Source: JAYVYM01 sp046593925 (lineage in GTDB: Bacteria; Actinomycetota; Actinomycetes; Mycobacteriales; SCTD01). From it: a stretch of DNA of 9,686 nucleotides. The DNA is taken from assembly GCA_046593925.1 (NCBI GenBank), contig JBKJQN010000011.1:1-9686 (forward strand). Direction: 5' to 3'. A model generated the notes under the pieces. That model saw only the letters and a program-made list of their open reading frames with translations, did no database searches and was not told the origin of the DNA. The position numbers were made by a program, and so were the translations under genes. Shown piece by piece: positions 1-5,906 of the stretch (position 1 is the stretch's first letter; every line of letters starts with the position of its first letter).

Positions 1-734
1 CGGCTGCGCTGTACAACTGCGTGAACCCGCCCGCCTACGACAAGTGGCCCCAGCTGTGGCCGCCGGTGGCCCAGGCCTTTCTCGATGCTGCCGAACGCAG
101 CGGCGCGGTGCTGGTCACCGCGGCCAACCTCTACCCCTACGGGCCTGTACCCGCCGGGTTGATGCATGAGGGCATGCCCGACTCGGCTCCCGGCAAGAAG
201 GCCCGGGTGCGGGCGAAGATGACTGCGGACGCGTTCGCCGCTCACCAGGCCGGGCTGATCCGCGCGGTCGAGGTTCGCGGGAGCGACTACATGGGCGCCG
301 GCCCCGGCGACTACGCCCACGTGCCGCGGGTCATCGCCAAAGCCCTTCGAGGCAAGACGGTCAGCGTCCTGGGCAGCGCGGACCAGCCGCACACCTGGAC
401 GGACGTTCGGGACATGGGCCGCACTCTGGCAACCGTGGCCACCGAGGCGTCGGCATGGGGCCGGGTGTGGCACGCACCCTCCAATGCTCCACGCACTCAG
501 GCCGAGGCGGTCAACGACGTGCTAGCCAGCGTCGGCGCGAAGCCGGTCACCGTTAAGGCGATGCCCAACGCCCTGCTCACGGTCGCGGAACGGTTCGTCC
601 CGGTCGTGCGGGAACTCCGCGAGACGCTCTACCAGTTCACCTCGCCCTACGTCATGGACTCCTCGGCGATCACGGCGGCCTTCGGGCTCGAACCGACGTC
701 GTGGGACGAGGTCTGCCGCCGCACCGCACGCTAG
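1..734 (+). CDS. NAD-dependent epimerase/dehydratase (extended SDR), 5' end missing
   Basis: The open frame is already running at base 3 and has no convincing start inside the window, so this is the C-terminal part of a longer gene; it ends at a TAG. The visible 243 or so residues begin AALYNCVNPPAYDKW, which matches the 'NCVN-P-Y-W' segment after the Rossmann beta-alpha repeats of extended short-chain dehydrogenases; the NAD(P)-binding glycine motif must lie upstream. A following ANLYPYGP segment occupies the place of the family's catalytic tyrosine, and RGSDYMGAG resembles the RPxDxYGPG turn after the active site. The C-terminal half (QPHTWTDVRDMG, VWHAPSN) is the typical substrate-binding lobe. 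The substrate cannot be read from sequence. It is probably an ordinary chromosomal gene flanking the accessory region. Family assignment is confident, exact function is not. Confidence 0.82.
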   Translation, partial: AALYNCVNPPAYDKWPQLWPPVAQAFLDAAERSGAVLVTAANLYPYGPVPAGLMHEGMPDSAPGKKARVRAKMTADAFAAHQAGLIRAVEVRGSDYMGAGPGDYAHVPRVIAKALRGKTVSVLGSADQPHTWTDVRDMGRTLATVATEASAWGRVWHAPSNAPRTQAEAVNDVLASVGAKPVTVKAMPNALLTVAERFVPVVRELRETLYQFTSPYVMDSSAITAAFGLEPTSWDEVCRRTAR

Positions 735-863
735 GCCTCGAAGCCGGTGCTCGACGCCGGCAGCTGCCTGGTCTTGGGCCCGATGGAAAGGTGAGTGCCC
801 GACACGGATCGCGGAGTGACGCGGGTGACCGATCGGGACGGAGGGTTCAAGGCGGTCCGACGG

Positions 864-869
864 TAGGCT
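864..869 (+). promoter_or_regulatory. -10 box (TAGGCT) for a leaderless DUF433/DUF5615 transcript
   Basis: TAGGCT fits the actinobacterial -10 pattern TANNNT and is followed by six bases (ggtggc) and then the ATG at 876, so transcription would begin at or next to the start codon. No good -35 hexamer is seen at the expected distance (about 841-846), which is common for actinobacterial promoters. This is a pattern-based inference. Confidence 0.5.
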
Positions 870-875
870 GGTGGC

Positions 876-1109
876 ATGTCGCGACTCGACCGGATTACCA
901 CCGACGCGTCGGTCTGCCACGGCGCCCCGGTGATCCGTGGACTGCGGTATCCGGTCCAGATGTTGCTGGAGCTGTTGGCTTCGGGGATGTCGGTGGAGGA
1001 GATCCTCGCCGACTACTCCGACTTGGAGCGCGATGATCTGCTCGCGGCTTTGGAGTTCGCGGCGCTGACTGCGGGCGGTCAAGCGGTCGGACCCCTCGGC
1101 GCCGCGTGA
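876..1109 (+). CDS. DUF433 domain protein, putative antitoxin
   Basis: This 77-residue protein carries the DUF433 pattern almost end to end: a GAPVIRGLRYPV segment (residues 16-27), LLELLASGMSVEEILADYSDL (residues 30-50) and a final helix (DDLLAALEFAAL). The domain is a small helix-turn-helix-like fold that recurs as the first gene of two-gene loci with PIN-like partners. Here the stop codon overlaps the GTG start of the next gene by four bases (GTGA), implying translational coupling. By analogy with VapBC-type loci it is likely to bind and neutralise the downstream protein and perhaps repress its own promoter; that role is inferred. The ATG is the first in frame and sits six bases after a -10-like box, so the mRNA is probably leaderless. 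Confidence 0.85.
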   Translation: MSRLDRITTDASVCHGAPVIRGLRYPVQMLLELLASGMSVEEILADYSDLERDDLLAALEFAALTAGGQAVGPLGAA

Positions 1110-1471
1110 GGTTCCTCGTCGATGCTCAGCTGCCTGTACGGCTGGCGTCGCGGTTGGGTGAGTTCGGCCACGACGGGCTCCACACCTCGTCGCTCCCGGA
1201 CGGGAACAGGACCACCGATCAGCAGATCGCGGTCTTGGCCGACCAGGAGGGTCGGGTCGTGGTCACCAAGGATGCGGATTTCCGCAACAGCCATCTGCTG
1301 ACCGGTTCGCCCGCGAGGCTGCTTGTCGTCGCCACCGGCAACATCGGCAACGACGACCTGTTGAACCTCTTCGAGTCGCGCCTGGCCGAGATCGAGAGGG
1401 CCTTCACTCTGGGCGATCATGTCGAGCTCCGGCGCGGCGCGGTCGTCGCGTATCCGCGTGCGGAGGCATGA
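1106..1471 (+). CDS. DUF5615 PIN-like protein, putative toxin (ribonuclease)
   Basis: A 121-residue protein starting MRFLVDAQLPVRLASRL, the hallmark of the DUF5615 PIN-like family. Acidic residues expected in a PIN-type metal site are present: D6 in LVDAQLP, D38 in RTTDQQIA, and D56 and D58 in VVVTKDADFRN. The size is normal for the family and nothing is missing. The GTG start lies inside the stop region of the DUF433 gene (4-bp GTGA overlap), so both are probably made from one message. DUF433/DUF5615 pairs are widely annotated as toxin-antitoxin modules; RNase activity is inferred from the fold and has not been shown for this protein. It converges with the integrase gene, whose stop lies about 65 bp away. 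Confidence 0.85.
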   Translation: MRFLVDAQLPVRLASRLGEFGHDGLHTSSLPDGNRTTDQQIAVLADQEGRVVVTKDADFRNSHLLTGSPARLLVVATGNIGNDDLLNLFESRLAEIERAFTLGDHVELRRGAVVAYPRAEA

Positions 1472-1517
1472 ATGTCGCGGTGGGTTTCGCTGACTGACCA
1501 GGACGGCCGCGACGTTC
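1470..1517. terminator. inverted repeat between convergent genes, possible bidirectional terminator
   Basis: Arms gaatgtcgcgg (1470-1480) and ccgcgacgttc (1507-1517) pair at 10 of 11 positions around a 26-base loop, in the 65-bp gap between the stops of the DUF5615 gene and the integrase. There is no T-tract and the loop is long, so this is only a weak candidate. Confidence 0.22.
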
Positions 1518-1536
1518 GTGCCCCGGACTTGGTCTG

Positions 1537-2409
1537 TCAGACGCCGGCGACGTAGGCGGTGAGGAAGTGGACGCCGTGTCGGTCGAGTTTGCCGCGGGCG
1601 CGGTCGTAGTGCTCGGTGGTGCGGCGGTCGGCGTGCCGGGCGAGGATCTGGGCGTCGCGCAGCGGCACGCCCGCGTCGAGGGCGTTGGTGATCGCGGCAT
1701 GGCGCAGCGAGTGCGGACTGATGTGACGGGGGATGCCAGCGGCCTTGGCGATCCGGGTGACCATCCGGTAGCAGTCACGTCGGTCGATAGGCTTGCCGGA
1801 GACTGGCTGCAGGACCAGCGGCCCGCATGTGCGCTGCCCCCGGCAGGCTTCCAGAACGCGCAGGACGGGTACGGTGAGCGGCATGGTGGCGGGCTTGCTG
1901 GCTTTGCCGACCAGGTGCAGCACGCGGTGTCCGCGCAGGGTCTCGCGGTAGTCCTCGATCCGCACGGCGGCGGCTTCGGATGCGCGCAGGGCGTTGATGC
2001 CGAGCAGGTACGCCAGGGCGCCGTGGTGCACGGTGATGGTCTGGGCGACCTGAAGGAAACGAATGAGCTCGAGCCGGTCGAGGCCCGGGGTGCGTGACTC
2101 GTCCTGGTGGATCTTCGGCAAGCGCGCGTAGACGGCCGGGTCGCTGGGGATCAGGCCGTCGATGTGGGCGAAGCGGAAGAACCCGCGGACTCCGTGCATC
2201 ATCGTGTTGATCGAGGACGGCATCAGCCCGGTGTCGCCGACGTGGCGGATGTACAGCTCGACGTGCGCCCGTTGGATGCCGACCACGGGGTCGAGCCGCT
2301 TGTTCTCGCACCACTCGAACCACCGTCGAAGTTGGTAGGCGTACAGGTTGTGGGTGTGGCCGGAGTACCGAGCCAGGTAGGACACCGCCGCCAACTGAGC
2401 CGGCGTCAT
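1537..2409 (-). CDS. tyrosine recombinase / integrase (XerC/D-like, phage integrase family)
   Basis: A 290-residue site-specific recombinase. Residues about 3-100 form the SAM-like core-binding domain (RYSGHTHNLYAYQLRRWFEWC...). The catalytic domain follows with the complete residue set: R142 in NALRASEAAAV, K169 in LVGKASKPATMPL, H233 and R236 in HSLRHAAIT, H259 in LARHADRRTTEHY and nucleophile Y268. It should therefore be active, cutting and rejoining DNA through a 3'-phosphotyrosine link. An in-frame TAG lies four codons before the ATG, which fixes the start. The length is close to that of XerC/XerD and small island integrases; the box I sequence NALRASE differs from the usual TGLRxSE, so a housekeeping Xer protein is less likely. 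No excisionase or clear attachment site is adjacent, although an 18-bp palindrome lies 44 bp upstream. Confidence 0.93.
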   Translation of the reverse strand: MTPAQLAAVSYLARYSGHTHNLYAYQLRRWFEWCENKRLDPVVGIQRAHVELYIRHVGDTGLMPSSINTMMHGVRGFFRFAHIDGLIPSDPAVYARLPKIHQDESRTPGLDRLELIRFLQVAQTITVHHGALAYLLGINALRASEAAAVRIEDYRETLRGHRVLHLVGKASKPATMPLTVPVLRVLEACRGQRTCGPLVLQPVSGKPIDRRDCYRMVTRIAKAAGIPRHISPHSLRHAAITNALDAGVPLRDAQILARHADRRTTEHYDRARGKLDRHGVHFLTAYVAGV

Positions 2410-2452
2410 CGAGTCGGGCTACGGTGGGGCACCTTGCCTGACGCTAGCCCTG

Positions 2453-2470
2453 CTCACCAGCACTGGTGAG
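2453..2470. repeat. 18-bp palindrome upstream of the integrase gene
   Basis: CTCACCAG and CTGGTGAG are perfect 8-bp inverted arms around the two bases CA, beginning 44 bp upstream of the integrase ATG. On the integrase strand a -10-like TAGCGT (2446 to 2441) lies just downstream, which would put the palindrome over the spacer and -35 region, so a repressor operator is one reading. Another is a recombinase core site with 6-bp arms (CTCACC/GGTGAG) around a 6-bp spacer. The rest of 2410-2674 shows nothing I recognise. Confidence 0.4.
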
Positions 2471-2674
2471 TTCGTCACGAGGCCAGTCCCAGGTGGCGGT
2501 ATGACGCGGCTCTCCCACACCCGAAATCGGCGGGACAAGCAGGCGGACTACGTGACCGAGCCGGCCTGCACCCGCATCATCTGTGCTGTGAGTGGGGCAG
2601 TGACGGTGGCAAGAGCAGGGCTGGCACCCAAGCGCAGCGCCTCAAGTTGGCGCGGCCGCTAGCCCGGGCAGAGA

Positions 2675-3220
2675 TCACGGTCGGTGTTTCTGCATCCAGC
2701 CGACGACCCACCCGGTGACCCGACCTGCAGCGACCGGCTGCTCGAGCATCTGGGCCCGTGTAAGCAGAACGTGAGCGTCGATAAGGTCCGCGTGAAGGAG
2801 CGCGTCGGCGAATTCCAGGTCTTTCATCCGCCCAGCCACCAACTTCGCGACCACTAGGTCGTGTGGTTCGAGGCAGTGTCCGGACGCGCCGCTCGTTCTG
2901 TCGCTGTTCAGGACGATGACGCGGCCCTGCCATCCGACCGGCAGCGTGGCTACTTCGACGTTCACCCCCTGGGCGTAGTACCCGAACGTCGCATGGAACT
3001 GGGAGTCCTCACCTAAGTGCATGTCGACCAGGTCCGATTTGTCGTTCTCGTCGTCGTCGAAGAACGTGACGTCTGCTTCGATCGACGCGTGAGCCTTCTC
3101 AGGCAACTCGTCCTCGGTGAAGCTTCCGAGGATGGACTGGGAGCCAAGTACGAGCACGTCGAAGTCGCCGGCGATGGTCGCGGCCGCGCGCAGGATGTGC
3201 TCGAGCTCGGACCGCTTCAC
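2675..3220 (-). CDS. DUF6036 nucleotidyltransferase, putative toxin
   Basis: A 181-residue protein starting VKRSELEHILRAAATIAG. It matches the DUF6036 nucleotidyltransferase family: the nucleotidyltransferase signature GSQS (residues 26-29, in LVLGSQSILGSF), the acidic strand SIEADVTFF (E48, D50), FGYYAQGVNVEVATLP (79-94), and the conserved CLEPHDLVVAKLVAGRMKD (116-134). These proteins are distant relatives of AbiEii-type toxins and are thought to transfer nucleotides to an RNA or protein target; the target is unknown. The GTG at 3220 overlaps the stop of the upstream HTH gene by four bases (GTGA), which argues against the longer frame that reaches back to 3388 through the upstream gene. Toxin function is inferred from family and context. 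Confidence 0.83.
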   Translation of the reverse strand: MKRSELEHILRAAATIAGDFDVLVLGSQSILGSFTEDELPEKAHASIEADVTFFDDDENDKSDLVDMHLGEDSQFHATFGYYAQGVNVEVATLPVGWQGRVIVLNSDRTSGASGHCLEPHDLVVAKLVAGRMKDLEFADALLHADLIDAHVLLTRAQMLEQPVAAGRVTGWVVGWMQKHRP

Positions 3221-3747
3221 TTGCCGGACCGGTCGTTGCTCTTGAACGCGGCCAGGACTCGCATCCGCTCGTCGTCGTCGAGCGCGCCGGCAAACGGCGA
3301 GTTCTGTCGCATCTCCCGAGCCCACGGTGTCGGAGACGTCAGCACTTCGAGGATTCGTTCGGTCGGACCGTCGAGCAGTTGCCGCCACTCGTTGAGCCAG
3401 TGAGCCGCCTGTCCCCGCGGCTGCGTCTCCTGGAGCCGCTCGAGGTTTTCGCGTGCTAACTGAAGAACGACGTTGGTGTCAACGACGAGCCGGCCGGCGA
3501 CCGCCGTATTCAGCCATAACGACCGCCGCTCGTCGCGACTTAGCCGCTGTGTCCGATTCCGCAGCGCCTCCACGTCGCGGCGACGCACCCGACGGTGCTT
3601 GCCGACGGTGACGAATGGCAGGTAGCCGGAGTTGCACAGGTTGACGACATGCTGGCGCGAGCTCGACAGCAACTTGGCCGCTTCCCCCGTCGTCAGCAGC
3701 TCCTCGCTTTCGTCAAGGGTCGCCTGCACCACCGTCGCTGTTCGCAT
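3217..3747 (-). CDS. excisionase-type HTH protein, putative antitoxin/repressor of the DUF6036 pair
   Basis: A 176-residue protein. Residues about 17-65 (LLTTGEAAKLLSSSRQHVVNLCNSG, then LPFVTVGKHRRVRRRDVEAL) are a clear MerR/excisionase-like winged HTH (HTH_17). The C-terminal part has a linker-helix region and a WLNEWRQLLDGPTERILEVL segment followed by TSPTPWAREMRQNSPFAGAL (139-156), a tail I recall from HTH proteins paired with DUF6036. The motif VVDTNVVL (88-95) recalls a PIN start, but no other PIN residues follow. I chose the ATG at 3747 because a -10-like TACAGT ends six bases before it; the frame stays open to an ATG at 3780, which lies upstream of that box. It is likely to bind the inverted repeats at its own promoter and neutralise its partner. 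The role is inferred. Confidence 0.8.
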   Translation of the reverse strand: MRTATVVQATLDESEELLTTGEAAKLLSSSRQHVVNLCNSGYLPFVTVGKHRRVRRRDVEALRNRTQRLSRDERRSLWLNTAVAGRLVVDTNVVLQLARENLERLQETQPRGQAAHWLNEWRQLLDGPTERILEVLTSPTPWAREMRQNSPFAGALDDDERMRVLAAFKSNDRSGK

Positions 3748-3753
3748 GAACCC

Positions 3754-3804
3754 ACTGTAGCACAAACGCAAATAACACAACGTTTGGTGCGAGAGTTTGC
3801 GTTT
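3754..3804 (-). promoter_or_regulatory. leaderless promoter and inverted-repeat operator of the HTH/DUF6036 operon
   Basis: On the minus strand TACAGT (3759 to 3754) fits TANNNT and is followed by six bases and then the ATG at 3747, predicting transcription from the start codon itself. A weak -35 TTGTGT (3780 to 3775) gives a short 15-bp spacer. The region is AT-rich and holds two nested inverted repeats: aaacgcaaa (3764-3772) with tttgcgttt (3796-3804), perfect over 9 bp, and CAAACG (3763-3768) with CGTTTG (3781-3786). The inner pair overlaps the -35 and spacer, a position suited to autorepression by the encoded HTH protein. Confidence 0.5.
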
Positions 3805-3810
3805 TTAGCG

Positions 3811-4043
3811 CTCCTACCCCGGAGCAAGGCCACGGAGGAAGGGTGCCGTAGTGAGCGCGCCGGCGTAGCCGCTGCGTCGGCACCGAGCTCGCCGCCCGCT
3901 GAGTACTACTTCAGCCTTCGCCACGCCCTGCCACGACAGCAGCGCGATCGCGGAATGAATGACCCACCACTCGAATCACCGCAGATCCGGCCACTGCTCG
4001 CAGCAGATGGCCATACACATTATTCGATCCTGACTTCAAGGGC
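3811..4043. other. intergenic stretch with no recognised feature
   Basis: The gap between the divergent HTH and tetR genes is 361 bp. Apart from the two promoter regions at its ends, I see no credible gene, RNA gene or strong hairpin here. A plus-strand open frame passes through but is mostly the antisense of the HTH gene and lacks family features. Confidence 0.6.
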
Positions 4044-4072
4044 TTGACGGCCCTATCGGCGATAGGTAGAAT
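4044..4072 (+). promoter_or_regulatory. tetR promoter (-35 TTGACG, 17-bp spacer, -10 TAGAAT)
   Basis: TTGACG at 4044-4049 and TAGAAT at 4067-4072 are near-consensus sigma-70-type hexamers with the ideal 17-bp spacing. Transcription would start near 4079, giving a leader of about 30 bases with a Shine-Dalgarno AGAGGAAG (4097-4104) before the GTG at 4109. One palindromic operator fills the spacer and a second covers the predicted start point. Confidence 0.75.
4052..4066. promoter_or_regulatory. operator 1, tetO-like palindrome in the promoter spacer
   Basis: CCTATCGGCGATAGG is a perfect odd-length palindrome (7-bp arms, central G) lying between the -35 and -10 hexamers. Its core CTATCNNNGATAG has the same arms as the Tn10 tetO core, CTATCANTGATAG. 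It is the probable binding site of the TetR-family protein encoded just downstream. Confidence 0.7.
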
Positions 4073-4073
4073 T

Positions 4074-4088
4074 ACTATCACCGATAGG
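4074..4088. promoter_or_regulatory. operator 2, tetO-like palindrome at the transcription start
   Basis: ACTATCACCGATAGG contains CTATC-ACC-GATAG, the same arms as operator 1, with its centre 22 bp (about two helical turns) downstream. It covers the predicted transcription start near 4079. Two such sites on one face of the DNA fit binding of two repressor dimers and tight autorepression. Confidence 0.7.
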
Positions 4089-4108
4089 CGCCAATGAGAG
4101 GAAGCCTT

Positions 4109-4690
4109 GTGGTCATCAGCAAGGTCGCGCAGCGTCGAGAAGCCAAGATCGCCTCGATCGTCGAGGCGGCCTGGAGCTTGGCGCGTGAGCGCGGGATCCA
4201 GCTGGTCTCGCTGCGGGACCTGGCCAAGGAGGTCGGGATGCAGCAGCCGTCGCTATACGCGTACTTCGACTCCAAGGACGCCCTGTACGACGCGATGTTC
4301 GCCGACGGGAACCGGCAGCTGCTGCAGACGCTCGACTCGATCGTGATTCCCGTCGACCCACCAGCGGCGCTGACGGCCTACCTCGGTGCTTTCGCCGCCT
4401 TCGCCGTCGCGGACCCGGCGCGCAACTCCCTGATGTTTCGCCGCGTGATCCCGGGCTTCGAACCGAGCGTCGAGTCCTACGCCCTGGCGCACGAGGCGCT
4501 CAGCCGGGTCGTGAGGGTGATGAACGCGGCCGGGGTGACCGATCCCGGCGACATCGACTGCCTCGTCGCGATGACCGCCGGTCTGATCGAGGCTCAACTG
4601 AGCAACGACCCGGGCGGCGACCGCTGGCTCCGGCACTTGAACCGAATGACCGCCATCCTGCTCAACAACGCCACGGAAAGGGAAGTTTGA
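4109..4690 (+). CDS. TetR/AcrR-family transcriptional repressor
   Basis: A 193-residue regulator. The N-terminal HTH is clear: IASIVEAAWSLARERG, then SLRDLAKEVGMQQPSLYAYF (34-53), then DSKDALYDAMF. The recognition-helix segment QQPSLY lines up with QPTLY of Tn10 TetR, whose Gln38, Pro39, Thr40 and Tyr42 lie in the tetO-reading helix; this agrees with the tetO-like palindromes in its promoter. The C-terminal ligand domain ends with a GLIEAQLSNDPGGDRWLRHLNRM segment. I prefer the GTG at 4109, which has AGAGGAAG four bases upstream, over the ATG at 4094, which has no Shine-Dalgarno and lies only about 15 bases from the predicted transcription start; the latter would add five residues. Its stop overlaps the ATG of the next gene by one base, so it likely controlled its own operon. 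The ligand is unknown. Confidence 0.92.
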   Translation: MVISKVAQRREAKIASIVEAAWSLARERGIQLVSLRDLAKEVGMQQPSLYAYFDSKDALYDAMFADGNRQLLQTLDSIVIPVDPPAALTAYLGAFAAFAVADPARNSLMFRRVIPGFEPSVESYALAHEALSRVVRVMNAAGVTDPGDIDCLVAMTAGLIEAQLSNDPGGDRWLRHLNRMTAILLNNATEREV

Positions 4691-4735
4691 TGAGCACAAC
4701 AAGCGCCACCGGAGTCGCCCGCATCAACCGCACTC
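4690..4735 (+). pseudogene. 5' remnant of the gene co-transcribed with tetR, cut by the IS1380 element
   Basis: An ATG overlaps the TGA of tetR by one base, and AGGGAAG just upstream can serve as Shine-Dalgarno. The frame reads MSTTSATGVARINRT and then enters the insertion-sequence end at 4736, continuing only to a TGA at 4777-4779. About 15 native codons remain, and the rest of the gene must lie beyond the element, outside the window. From memory, TetR regulators ending in DPGGDRWxRHL often precede DinB/maleylpyruvate-isomerase-type mycothiol-dependent enzymes whose N-termini contain a short 'RI-R' stretch like this one. That identity is a guess. Confidence 0.6.
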
Positions 4736-4751
4736 AGCCTGGATGCACCGC
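4736..4751. repeat. left terminal inverted repeat of the IS1380 element
   Basis: agcctggatgcaccgc is the exact reverse complement of 9671-9686, and similarity ends after 16 bases. It lies immediately after the truncated 15-codon gene remnant, marking the insertion point. Confidence 0.85.
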
Positions 4752-4813
4752 GTGGCTTGTTGATCTTGACCAAGGCTGACTTCTGATCTTGGGTGATGGT
4801 GGCGCCGGTGTCG

Positions 4814-4830
4814 GGCGGCCGTGAGCCGCC
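4814..4830. terminator. GC-rich hairpin downstream of the IS1380 transposase
   Basis: ggcggc-cgtga-gccgcc forms a 6-bp stem with a 5-base loop about 50 bp past the transposase stop, inside a larger imperfect inverted repeat (outer arms gccgg/ccggc). No T-tract follows, so a terminator role is only possible. Confidence 0.3.
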
Positions 4831-4881
4831 GGTGTGCCCGGCGTTTCCACTGTGGTCCGGTCGTCGGGGCGGGGTGGTCGG

Positions 4882-5839
4882 TCAGCTGGGTGCGGGGGCC
4901 AGGGTGGCCTGGAACAGCTGCTGCCAGGCGTGCTTCCAGGGCCAGCGCTCTGGTAGGTGCAGTCGGAGTCGTCGGGCGGAGCGGGCCAGCCGGGTCGGGA
5001 TGTTGATCAGCTGGGTGCGGATCGTGCCGGTGGTCGCTTTGGCGTGGAAGGTCGAGGCCAGGCAGCCGGCGGCGCGGGTCAGGTTGAACGCGATCGCGGC
5101 CAGGACCAGCCAGGCGCTGTTGGCGGCGAACGACCCGGAGGGCAGGTGCGCCAGCGGACCTGAGCGCAGGTCGGCGTGGACCTGTTCGATGATCGCGTGC
5201 CCGCGGTGGTGCTTCTCGGCCTGGACGAGCGTGAGCGGGCTGTCGGTGAACACGGCGTGGTAGCGGTAGGTGGCGAACAACTCGCCCTGCTGCGTAGCGG
5301 GTTCGGGGCTGGTGGCCGCGCTGTCGCCCTTGCTGGTCTTGCTGGTGCTGCGGGTCTTGCTGGTGCCGGTGTTGAGGCGTCGGACTCGGCGGACCAGGAG
5401 CCGGCTGGTGATGTGTTCGGCCTTGCGGCGGCCGGTGAACGCGGTGAAGGGCACTTCGGCGATCTCGGCGTCGCTGACCAGTGCCTGGGCTTGCTCGTCC
5501 CAGACGGCGTGCGGGTAGTGGATCGGCTGCCAGGCGCTTTCGGTGATGCTCTCGATCGTCCGCGCGATGGTCGGGCTGGCCCGGGCGGTGACCGAGAAAT
5601 GGGCGCCGGCCCGGCGGGCTGCCGCGATCACCGGGTAGCCGTAGAACGCCGAGTCCGCGCGCAGCACGATCAGTCCGGTGCCTTGCGGGCCGCCGGCGCC
5701 GGCCGCGCGGGCGGTCCGGATCGCGTCGGCGACCAGCCGGGCGGCGCCGCGGGCGCTGTTGGCCGAGCCCTTGCGCAGCCGGGTCCCGACGATCAGCGGC
5801 GCCGCGAGTGGGCTGGACACCGTCGCGATCAGCGCGTTC
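4882..5839 (-). pseudogene. IS1380-family transposase, C-terminal two-thirds (split by IS21)
   Basis: The native frame starts at the junction at 5839 with NALIATVSSPLAAP and runs to a TGA at 4882; an internal GTG at 5820 would give 312 residues. It holds two of the three catalytic acids of the DDE transposase: D in LIVLRADSAFYG, and E in HHRGHAIIEQVHADLRSG, the 'R...E' helix typical of IS1380 and IS4-like enzymes. A basic Ser/Thr/Lys-rich linker (NTGTSKTRSTSKTSKGD) sits between them. The first catalytic Asp lies in the N-terminal piece beyond the IS21 insertion. Joined to that piece after removal of the insertion, it gives 481 residues with D225 and E381. It cannot be active alone. Confidence 0.88.
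5832..5839. repeat. target-site duplication, left copy (IS21 element)
   Basis: gcgcgttc directly precedes the TGTCG tip of the IS21 element and is repeated at 9068-9075 directly after the CGACA tip. An 8-bp duplication is within the range of the IS21 family. Confidence 0.88.
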
Positions 5840-5886
5840 TGTCGAGCGTCAGGTAATTCCCTAGCCCTGGCGTCACGTAATTCCCT
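5840..5886. repeat. left end of the IS21 element: terminal inverted repeat plus a second internal copy
   Basis: Two copies of a 15-bp unit lie 24 bp apart: GTCAGGTAATTCCCT at 5848-5862 inside the terminal repeat and GTCACGTAATTCCCT at 5872-5886. Multiple terminal repeats of this kind are known transposase-binding sites in IS21 elements. Beyond them, ccgctggttctg (5893-5904) recurs inverted at the right end (9027-9038, 11 of 12). Confidence 0.85.
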
Positions 5887-5906
5887 GGTGATCCGCTGGT
5901 TCTGTT

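Noticed and set aside
743..761. Hairpin gccgg...ccggc after the epimerase stop
   Set aside because: A five-base-pair stem without a T-tract is expected by chance at this GC content.
522..1082. A 186-codon minus-strand open frame
   Set aside because: It lies opposite the epimerase and the DUF433 gene, is Arg/His/Gln-rich and has no recognisable domain.
3221..3388. A longer start for the DUF6036 gene at 3388
   Set aside because: The extra 56 residues overlap the HTH gene in another frame and are basic low-complexity sequence; the GTG at 3220 gives the conserved KRSELEHIL start and a classic 4-bp overlap.
3217..3490. PIN domain fused to the HTH protein, suggested by VVDTNVVL
   Set aside because: The later acidic residues of a PIN fold are not present, and the C-terminal half instead matches the tail seen in HTH partners of DUF6036 proteins.
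3810..3825. Hairpin gctcc-tacccc-ggagc as a terminator
   Set aside because: The stem is only five base pairs and no T-tract follows on either strand in the right orientation; it lies upstream of, not after, the neighbouring genes.
3595..4047. A 150-codon plus-strand open frame
   Set aside because: Its first part is antisense to the HTH gene and the rest crosses the two-promoter intergenic region; there is no ribosome binding site or family feature.
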